DNA of 44,958 nucleotides from a virus. The notes under the pieces were generated by a model. It saw only the letters and a program-made list of their open reading frames with translations. It did not search any database and was not told where the DNA came from. The DNA lies in the IMG/VR virus record IMGVR_UViG_3300044815_000084, positions 1-44,958 of that record. One strand, 5' to 3'. Below, in pieces: positions 15,002 through 21,400 of this stretch (position 1 is its first letter; the number at the start of each line of letters is the position of its first letter). The position numbers were made by a program, and so were the translations under genes.

Positions 15002-15200
15002 CCGCCCGCCTCACCGCCACCAGCGCCGCCGCCAGCGTCTCCGCTTCATCTGCTGCTGTCAATTCGCCGTCTCCTGGCTTTGCAGTTCCCGCTCCGGACT
15101 CTCCCCGATAAATGGCCAATTTCGCAATCGGGCGTCCGTCCAGTAAATCGGACGAAAACCGGGAATTGCGTCAAGGGATTTGCGCGCTTAGGATGGCGCG
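15002..15200 (+). promoter_or_regulatory. Intergenic region with leaderless-type promoter for the metalloprotease
   Basis: No gene is visible in these 199 nt. TTGCGT (15166-15171), a 17-nt spacer and TAGGAT (15189-15194) form a good vegetative promoter. TAGGAT is followed by GGCGCG and then the ATG at 15201, so transcription would start at or next to the start codon. Upstream are AAATGG within a near-palindrome (15110) and a hairpin CGTCCG/CGGACG (15133-15154), possible operator sites. Confidence 0.6.
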
Positions 15201-15743
15201 ATGAAGAGGTTGCTGTTACTCGGTATCGCGCTGTTCTTCCTGGGGACCGCGAGCGCTCAGGCTCGGCCCTTCGGGCCTGTCGAAGAAGCGGACTACGCCT
15301 ACGCGCAGGCCTTCTGGGACGTGCAGTCTCCGCCGCTCTGTGGCGAAGTCGTGAAGACGGTCGAACCGACCGCGCTCGGGACCCCGGGGGATGCGACGAT
15401 GCCGACCACCTTCACCCCGACCTGCGTCATGCAGATCTCCGAAGAACCGGTCGAATCGAACGGACCCGGGATCGTCTGCATCGCGATTATCCACGAGTAC
15501 GGGCATCTGCTGGGACTCGCGCACTCCCCTGATCCCGGTTCGGTGATGTATCCCGAACCCGCCACGTCGTTGGTCCCCTACTGCCTTGAACAGGAAGAAG
15601 CTGCCGAAGCAGCCTGGAACAGGCTCTTCTGGACCCACTTCCGCGAACACTGCGACGCCATCGCCGCCGTCCGGCCTCAGACCAAGCGACTGCACAAACG
15701 CGCCTTCTACTGCCGCAGGCAGATCAATCCGCGCTGGTCGTAG
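15201..15743 (+). CDS. Secreted matrixin-like zinc metalloprotease
   Basis: 180 residues with a signal peptide (hydrophobic 4-20, predicted cleavage after AQA at about 20-22). The zinc motif HEYGHLLGLAH (98-108) gives the three zinc ligands H98, H102 and H108 with catalytic E99, followed by SVMYP with Met116 as the Met-turn, the metzincin/matrixin signature. Seven cysteines suggest disulfides. It should act outside the cell as a peptidase. It is oriented with the repressor, away from lytic genes, on its own promoter, the position of lysogenic-conversion genes. The substrate is unknown. Similar small secreted proteins are known to me mainly from actinobacteria. Confidence 0.85.
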   Translation: MKRLLLLGIALFFLGTASAQARPFGPVEEADYAYAQAFWDVQSPPLCGEVVKTVEPTALGTPGDATMPTTFTPTCVMQISEEPVESNGPGIVCIAIIHEYGHLLGLAHSPDPGSVMYPEPATSLVPYCLEQEEAAEAAWNRLFWTHFREHCDAIAAVRPQTKRLHKRAFYCRRQINPRWS

Positions 15744-15773
15744 GATGGCGCCATTCAATCGAAGGGGAGACGG
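15741..15773 (+). promoter_or_regulatory. Second copy of TAGGATGGCGC promoter-like motif
   Basis: TAGGATGGCGC at 15741-15751 repeats the -10 region at 15189-15199. A transcript starting about 7 nt later would carry a short leader with the Shine-Dalgarno AAGGGGAG 5 nt before the ATG at 15774. No convincing -35 hexamer is seen at the expected distance. Confidence 0.45.
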
Positions 15774-16124
15774 ATGAAGCTCAAGGTTCTGGCGGTCTCG
15801 TTGCTGGCGTTCTTCGTGCTGGCGGGTAGCGCGCAGGCCGTCAATTGGCATCTAGGGGTGCCGCTGGCTCGGCACGAAACGGAAAGCTTCATGAAGAGCT
15901 TCTGCGAAGAACAGAGCGAATGCTTGGCGTGGGCCGGATCAAAGTGCCTGCGCATCTCGGAACGTCAGGTTGATTGCCGGGGAGCGTCTTGGTGGCCCGG
16001 TGAAAGCGTCGAAGTAGAAGAAGAGTGCTACCTCACCTTGTACTGGGGCACGAGTTCGACCGGCGTCATCGCGCTGAAGAATCACAGCTCCCCGAAGTGC
16101 ATTACCGTCGAAGCGGTGGAATAG
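15774..16124 (+). CDS. Secreted six-cysteine protein
   Basis: 116 residues with a clear signal peptide (LAVSLLAFFVLAGSAQA, cleavage near 22). The mature 94 residues have six cysteines (about 44, 50, 58, 68, 85 and 109), enough for three disulfides, and aromatic-rich strands. No enzymatic motif. Good ribosome-binding site (AAGGGGAG). It sits 30 nt after the metalloprotease and shares its promoter-like motif, so the two are probably expressed in the lysogen. It may be a partner, inhibitor or substrate of the protease, or an independent surface protein; none of these is shown by sequence. Confidence 0.75.
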   Translation: MKLKVLAVSLLAFFVLAGSAQAVNWHLGVPLARHETESFMKSFCEEQSECLAWAGSKCLRISERQVDCRGASWWPGESVEVEEECYLTLYWGTSSTGVIALKNHSSPKCITVEAVE

Positions 16125-16180
16125 CCCCCTAGAACGACAAAAAGCGCCGCCACCAATGAAGGCGACGACGCTCAGGGGGC
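16124..16180. terminator. Hairpin between convergent operons
   Basis: GCCCCCT (16124-16130) pairs with AGGGGGC (16174-16180), with an inner stem AGCG (16143-16146) / CGCT (16169-16172). It lies between the plus-strand conversion genes and the end of the late operon, the place for a bidirectional terminator. There is no strong T-run, so efficiency is uncertain. Confidence 0.5.
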
Positions 16181-16208
16181 GGCAAGGGGATGGACCCCGC
16201 ATTTCAGT

Positions 16209-16532
16209 CTATGACGAAGGCCACTGCTTCCAGTTGATGAACTCCATTTCCTTCCTCGGGGGCCAGAAGACGAGATACGGTTCCAACCCCGCTTTCGCCG
16301 CGGCGTCGTAGAGAGCTTCACGCTTCTCCGGTCCGAATGAGTGATAGGGACCGGCGGTCGTGCTCTTGACCTCCAGCATCAACCCCCGCTGGCCGGCTTT
16401 CAGGGCGACGAGATCGGCCTCTCCGAGCGAGCCACCGGCTTTGATGACGAAGAAGCCTTCGGCCTCGAGCTGCTTCTTGACTTCCCGCTCTCTCGACCGT
16501 CCTCTTGCGCTCGCTCCCTTGGTGCTAGCCAT
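16209..16532 (-). CDS. Small Hjc/VRR-type nuclease
   Basis: 107 residues of the PD-(D/E)xK small nuclease style found in archaeal Hjc resolvases and VRR-NUC proteins: GRSREREVKKQLEAEGF, then GGSLGEADLVALKAG (catalytic E/D) and LMLEVKST (ExK), with a final helix. These enzymes cut branched DNA. It is the last gene of the late operon, so a role in resolving branches before or during packaging is plausible. The ATG overlaps the previous gene by 8 nt. Confidence 0.8.
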   Translation of the reverse strand: MASTKGASARGRSREREVKKQLEAEGFFVIKAGGSLGEADLVALKAGQRGLMLEVKSTTAGPYHSFGPEKREALYDAAAKAGLEPYLVFWPPRKEMEFINWKQWPSS

Positions 16533-16689
16533 CGACCTTCGGCAATTCGGGGACCGGCATGTAGGCGACGGCCTCCTCGTCGGGAGGCATTAGGGCCAGC
16601 TCGTAGGCGATGCCCTTCTCGAACCTGACGGGGCGTACCCAGACCAGGTCGGGCATCGGAGCCTTGGGGGTGTCCGTGGTCGTGGCCAC
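16525..16689 (-). CDS. Small hypothetical protein, 54 aa
   Basis: GTG start at 16689, the only start after an in-frame stop except an internal ATG. A mixed sequence with several prolines (PVPELPKVDG tail). No motif. Overlaps the nuclease gene by 8 nt. It was found by reading between the nuclease and holin genes. Confidence 0.5.
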   Translation of the reverse strand: MATTTDTPKAPMPDLVWVRPVRFEKGIAYELALMPPDEEAVAYMPVPELPKVDG

Positions 16690-16704
16690 TCCCTGAGTAT
16701 GCGT

Positions 16705-16782
16705 CTACCGCAGGACGTGAGAGACGATCAGGAGCAACAGGTGGTGGGCGTGGAGCCAGTGCATCTAGCGGTACCGGCCCAT
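16705..16782 (-). other. Two tiny frames after the holin
   Basis: After the holin stop the minus strand reads TAG-ATG, five codons, TAG-ATG, then MHWLHAHHLLLLIVSHVLR and stop. The second frame (19 aa) is hydrophobic and could be a tiny membrane peptide, but it is too short to support and has no clear ribosome-binding site. Confidence 0.2.
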
Positions 16783-16980
16783 CTACTTGCCCTTCCCTAC
16801 GGCGCTTCGAGAGAGGCCGAGGACGCCTGCACCGCCGAGGACGATCCCCGCGTCCTGACACAGCTCCGAGAAGCTCAGAACGTCGGGATGCAGGACGGCG
16901 ATGACGCAGCCGGTGATGACGATGGGGATGGCGGTGAGGGTGGCGACCGGGGTCGCGGACTCGATTTCCTTCAGGGTCAT
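16783..16980 (-). CDS. Holin
   Basis: 65 residues with two hydrophobic segments (about 11-30 and 45-58) and a charged GKGK end, the size and layout of small two-span holins. It lies 2 nt after the amidase gene. AAAGG sits 7 nt before its ATG, inside the end of the amidase gene. It should form pores in the cytoplasmic membrane that let the amidase reach the wall. Confidence 0.75.
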   Translation of the reverse strand: MTLKEIESATPVATLTAIPIVITGCVIAVLHPDVLSFSELCQDAGIVLGGAGVLGLSRSAVGKGK

Positions 16981-16982
16981 GT

Positions 16983-17600
16983 TCAGCCTTTCAGGGCGGT
17001 TATGCCGTGGCGCTTACGGGTCTTGTTGACCTTGGTCCTGAGCGAGGCGGTCGTCTTGCTTTTCTTGTCGTTGTGGAAGGCGACGAAGTAGCGGGCCAAC
17101 AGTTCGACGTAGGCCTGCGGGTAGCCCGGGCCGCAGTCGACGTGACCGCATCCCATCGTCCCGAAGTCCTTGTGCTGGAAGACGCCGTCACGGGTGATCG
17201 CCCCGCCGGAGCACTTGCCCTTGCGGATCGGGACGCCGTACTTTTCGTGGCCGTACTGGAGGAACTCGGCGGCGCCCTTGAGTTGGTCGTGGCGCTTGAA
17301 CCAGTCCGCAGTCGAGAACGCGGCGAAGCCGATCTGCTCCAGCGAGAGGGTCATCGCGTTGAAGTTGCAGACCGCCCATGCCTTCTGGGAGTCCTCGACG
17401 TAGCGGCCGAACTTCCCATCGACATTGACGCCGACGTGGGCCGAGGCTTCCTCGCCGTCGAAGACGCTGCCGAGGGTGTGGAGGTCGGCGTCGGCGCTTG
17501 GTGAGTCGCCCCCCTCCGTCGTGTGCAGGACCAACCCGTGGATGCGGGCTCCCTCACGCGACGACTGGTGGTCGGTGATGTGCGTGTACGCGATCTTCAC
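16983..17600 (-). CDS. N-acetylmuramoyl-L-alanine amidase endolysin
   Basis: 205 residues of the amidase_2/PGRP family. It should cleave the amide between MurNAc and L-alanine of peptidoglycan. LHTTEG near 25-30 carries the first zinc histidine, SLEQIGF fits the middle strand, and HKDFGTMGCGHVDCGPGYP near 143-161 carries the C-terminal ligands. The basic C-terminal tail may bind the wall. No signal sequence, so it should need the holin. GTG start with AAGGAG 7 nt upstream. Part of the lysis set with the membrane protein and the XhlA-like protein. Confidence 0.92.
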   Translation of the reverse strand: MKIAYTHITDHQSSREGARIHGLVLHTTEGGDSPSADADLHTLGSVFDGEEASAHVGVNVDGKFGRYVEDSQKAWAVCNFNAMTLSLEQIGFAAFSTADWFKRHDQLKGAAEFLQYGHEKYGVPIRKGKCSGGAITRDGVFQHKDFGTMGCGHVDCGPGYPQAYVELLARYFVAFHNDKKSKTTASLRTKVNKTRKRHGITALKG

Positions 17601-17630
17601 GCGGACACTCCTTCCTATGTAGGCCCGTAA

Positions 17631-18008
17631 CTAGGGCTTGGGTGGGTACTGCGCGCGGCAGTCGATCGGCTGCAATTTCCCGATCCGTTCGCGGTGTTCG
17701 GCGTTGCCTTCGGCGACGATCCTCTGGATCACCGGCTGCGGCACGTCGGGAAGAAGGGCGTGGATTCGAGGGTCGTGGGGACTCTCTATCGCCGCTTCCT
17801 GTTCTTCGATCAGGACTTCACGAAGGGGATTGCCGTTCTGCTGGCAGTTTTCGACGAGCCCGTCTCTCAGTTCCGTGGCGAAGTCGGCGTTGTTGGTGGT
17901 CTTGCTGGCGAGGACGAAGACGGTGATCCCTCCCACGGCGAGCAGGAGGACGAGGCTCAGCACGAATGCTGCTGCCGCCAACTGCGTTCCCTTGACCCTC
18001 CCTCCCAT
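17631..18008 (-). CDS. Single-span membrane protein in lysis cassette, 125 aa
   Basis: Residues about 7-33 (GTQLAAAAFVLSLVLLLAVGGITVFVLA) form one transmembrane helix near the N-terminus, followed by about 90 hydrophilic residues, presumably outside. Two cysteines lie in the external part. It may be a lysis regulator or accessory holin. Gram-positive phages do not need spanins, so that role is unlikely. No family recognised. Confidence 0.65.
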   Translation of the reverse strand: MGGRVKGTQLAAAAFVLSLVLLLAVGGITVFVLASKTTNNADFATELRDGLVENCQQNGNPLREVLIEEQEAAIESPHDPRIHALLPDVPQPVIQRIVAEGNAEHRERIGKLQPIDCRAQYPPKP

Positions 18009-18029
18009 GAAGCGTGGCTGGTCGATAGT

Positions 18030-18305
18030 TCAGCCCTGCCCGCTCAGACTCAGGAGGAGGGACGCCGCGGCGACGAAGAACATCAGGAAGGTCCCGGCTG
18101 CTGCCCAGAGGCCTCGCTTCACCCAGGTCAACTCTTTGCGGATTTCGGAGAGGTCCTCCCGGGTTTCCCGAAGCTCGGTCCGCATGACCGAGATTTCGGT
18201 GTCGTGACGCCCTGAGGTATCGCGCAGTTTGGCGAGGGAGTCGTGGTTCGCGGTGATCCGGTCTTCGTGGTTGCGGAGGCGGATGTCGACCGCCGATGCC
18301 TCCAT
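18030..18305 (-). CDS. XhlA-like coiled-coil membrane protein, 91 aa
   Basis: Residues 1-65 form a heptad coiled coil (RLRNHEDRITANHDSLAKLRD... MRTELRETREDLSEIRKEL), then one transmembrane helix (about 69-87). This is the layout of the XhlA proteins of Bacillus phages, which assist holin-driven lysis. It lies upstream of amidase and holin in the same operon. Confidence 0.7.
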   Translation of the reverse strand: MEASAVDIRLRNHEDRITANHDSLAKLRDTSGRHDTEISVMRTELRETREDLSEIRKELTWVKRGLWAAAGTFLMFFVAAASLLLSLSGQG

Positions 18306-18475
18306 CAGCCGTCCACGCAGTTGACAGGGTGCTCGAGCGGGCGTACAAGGGCGATATGAGACCGGCAGCCAGAAAGCAGACGCGAGAAGAATTCTTCGGG
18401 CTTGCTGCCTTCTTCGGCTTCGTTCTTGTGGTCACAGCCGTTGTCTACGGCATCACGCTTCTTCACTGAGATCAT
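18305..18475 (-). CDS. Hypothetical protein, 56 aa (start coupled; antisense to a small plus-strand ORF)
   Basis: The ATG at 18475 overlaps the stop of the giant virion gene (ATGA), and its stop overlaps the next start (TGATG), the pattern of real genes in this operon. The composition is odd for this genome, with no hydrophobic core. The opposite strand carries a 37-codon membrane ORF with a strong promoter (18356-18469). Both cannot easily be fully constrained, so at least one is uncertain. Confidence 0.4.
   Translation of the reverse strand: MISVKKRDAVDNGCDHKNEAEEGSKPEEFFSRLLSGCRSHIALVRPLEHPVNCVDG
18321..18355 (+). promoter_or_regulatory. Candidate leaderless promoter on the plus strand
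   Basis: A perfect -35 TTGACA (18321-18326), a 17-nt spacer and TACAAG (18344-18349), followed by 6 nt GGCGAT and the ATG at 18356. This is the same geometry as the metalloprotease promoter (17-nt spacer, 6 nt to ATG). The -10 lacks the final T, so strength is uncertain. Confidence 0.45.
18356..18469 (+). CDS. Candidate 37-aa membrane peptide, antisense to the late operon
   Basis: The frame begins MRPAARKQTREEFFG and continues with a strong hydrophobic helix (about 16-35: LAAFFGFVLVVTAVVYGITLL), ending LLH. A positively charged N-terminus and one membrane span look like a real small membrane protein. It is preceded by a promoter-like sequence with leaderless geometry and by AAGGG close to the ATG. 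It is one of few plus-strand frames and would be expressed independently of the late operon, perhaps in the lysogen. Confidence 0.45.
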   Translation: MRPAARKQTREEFFGLAAFFGFVLVVTAVVYGITLLH

Positions 18476-21400
18476 CGGGCTTCCGATAGCGCTTGGGAGA
18501 AGGAATTGGTCGTCGGTCCACCGGCCGTCTGCGAGAGAGCCTGCGAGAAGGAGTTCTTCGCGGTTTCTCCCTTCGATGCCTGAACGGCTTCGCTGAAGGA
18601 GTTGCCTGAGCCTTCTTCCGATTCGCTCGGCCCGGTCTGGTAGGCGTCTTCCCATCCCTGCTGGAATTCTTCCTGCTCGGGAGACAGGCCTTTGTCACCC
18701 GGCAGGAAGGGTTTCTCGGCAGCCTTGACGCCTGCGCTGCCTTCTTCGGATTCGTGGACCTTCTTGATCGCGGCCCGCTGTTCCGCCGGGGACTTGATGC
18801 CCCCGTTCTTCCCTCCGAACATGATTTCGTCGAAGAGCTTCGAGTCGTAGGGACCTGGCTGGTGGCCTTCGCCGTACTTCAGATCGAAGTTCTTTTCCAG
18901 TTCCTTCGTCTTGCCGTACTGTTCCGCCGTCTGCCCGATGTAAGGGTCTGCAAAGGAGCGCCACTTTGCGAGAGGGTCCTGCGCGTGGAAGGTCTTTGCA
19001 GCCGTCGATTCCTCCCCGGTGAGCCCTAGGAAGAGGCGCATACCGGGATTGAGTTCAGCGACCGACCGACCGATGTAGGCCCAGCCGTTTTCGCCAAGTT
19101 CCTGCCCCGTGTAGGAGGACTTCCCCAGTGCCGCTTCAACCGGGATCGAGAGATACGGAGGAGCCTCACCGAGGAGCTGGGAGGGTTTGCCGGTGACCGC
19201 TGCCTGGGCCGGGGTCGAGAGACCGGGGAAGGTCCTTTTGCCGTAGGTCCCGATGCCCGGTTCCTTGCCTGCCCCCTTCGAATAGACCGGCATCGTGTAG
19301 TCGAGCGGTGCGGGGACGTTGCCGTGTTCGGCAGCGATCTTCTGAAGCTCTTTCGAGTTGACCGCTCCGAGCATCGTCAGCGCCGTCGCAGCTATCGGAT
19401 GGTCTAGCGGGAACTGCCAGAGAAACCAGAGGGCGGAGTAACGCTGAAAGCTGTAGAACATCGTCAGCGGGGAGACAGATTTCTCGAACTTCGTGAAGCT
19501 GTCCCAGTTGCCCATCATGCCGTGGGCGGCTTTGTGGAAGCGGTCTTCTAGCTCGGGGTGGTGAGCCATGTAGGCATGGCGTTCGTTCACGTCCATGTCC
19601 TTCATATCCTCGACGGCTTTCCCCATGTCTTTGTAGAGATTGTTGGCCGATCTGCGCCAGACGTTGAAGCCCTTCGAGGCTTTCTTGAAGTCGCCGATCT
19701 CCTTCGCAGACAGACCCATCTCCCTCATCACGCCTGCGCGGTGCAGATCGAATTCACTGAGGTATTTGCCGTTGACGAGGTTCCACGCTTTGCGCCATAC
19801 CTCCGGCTTCGCGGCAAGACGGATCGGGTCGAGGTATCCCTCGGCGCTCATCGCACGACGGGTCGGCGTCCCCATCAGTCCGGCCGAAGAACTGGCGACT
19901 GCCTTCCAGTCCGCCACCTCCTCGGGAGTTATCTTGCCTTCCTCGACCCCTTTCGCTGCCACTTTCATGGCTTTGTAGGCCTCGGGAAGGTGGACGACAT
20001 TCCTCGCCAGCGCCGCGGCGGCGGGGATACCTTCCTGAGCGAACTGGATCGCCTCGAAGGCAGGGCTGTTCAGGATCGCCCGTGAGGCGTAGCGCGTGGA
20101 GTTGCCAAGGAAGGTGTTCAACCCCCCCAGCGGTTTCATGTGGTCGAGGAACTCCCGCATGTAACTACCGTCGACCGGCGCCAGTTTTTCCCCCGGTAGA
20201 TGTTCTACCTCGGCGAGATCAGACTTTAGTTGGTCGGACACAGGAAGCTCGTCGATCGGCGTCGGCTTCTCGCCGTTGGCGATCCGCGCCCCGTTGTCCA
20301 TCTCCGCTTCGAAGACGCCTCGTATCTCCTCGGGGCTGATCGAGTGGTCTTTCGAGAGAACGGCCTTGAAGATCCCGGGCCTGGCCCAGACGGTGTCGTC
20401 GGGAACTTTGTGCTGGTTGATGAGGCGTCGGGCCTCGTCGTCGGTGAAGGCGCGCTTGCCCTCGACCTGACGACTTGCTTTGTCGATCAGGACGCCTACA
20501 CCCTTGGCCATCGCCGCCTTGTGGCGGGGCGCCTCGACAGAGTTCTGGATGAAGTTCTCGAAGTCAGAGAGGGCATTTCCGCTTTTGGCCGCTTTGCCCT
20601 GCGAAGCCCACTCCTTCGCCGTGGGAAGCTGAGACTTGAAGTTCGGCAGCTTCTCCTTCAGCGGGTCCGGGAGACGGTCGGCGACGTAGGCAGCGGGCGC
20701 ACGGAGGCCCCGTCCGCTCTCCTCCTTATGCGCGGCATCCACGTAGGTCTTTGCCATCTCCGGGGTCCAGCGGACCGACTGCGTGGTGGAGACACCATGA
20801 GCAGGCCCTCCATGCTCGGGCGGCAGCATTAGCTTCTTGCCGTTCTCGTCTACGAGCGTGGCTTCGATCTGCTTGCGAAGCGCGTCTCCCTCGGGACCGT
20901 GGAGCTCTTTGGCGTAGTCGAGGACGGTTTTCCGCGTCCACGGCTCTTTCAGCGGACCTTTGACCAAGGTCCCCATCAGATCCTCGGTCTGTTTGGGGAC
21001 CATCTCCTCGGGCGCGGGGAGGCGGTGTTTTCCCTCCGCTTCACGGAGCGGGTTGATGATGTTTTCCACAGTCGCCCGGTGCTGGTTGACCGGCGAGGTG
21101 CCTACCTGTTCAGCCTTCTTGTCGAAGTCCTTCACGGCTTTCGCAAGGTGCGGATCATCGAAGGCCTCGGGGTGGTCGAGCAGCCATTTGGTCGCGTGGC
21201 GATCGACGATCTCCCCCGCCGGTACCGCGCCACTCTCGGCTTTCGGCCAGTTCTTGTGGAGCATCCGAGTGAAGGCCTCACCCCCGTCTTTGTTCAGGGG
21301 AAGGCCGTACTTGTTGAAGAGGCGCTGAACGTCCCCGATGTTCATGTCGCTGCGGGTGGCGAGCTTGGACTTGCGTAGCTCCTTGATGATGTCCTGAGAA

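Noticed and set aside
16705-16764. 19-residue hydrophobic frame after the holin
   Set aside because: Too short and without start signals; it could arise by chance.
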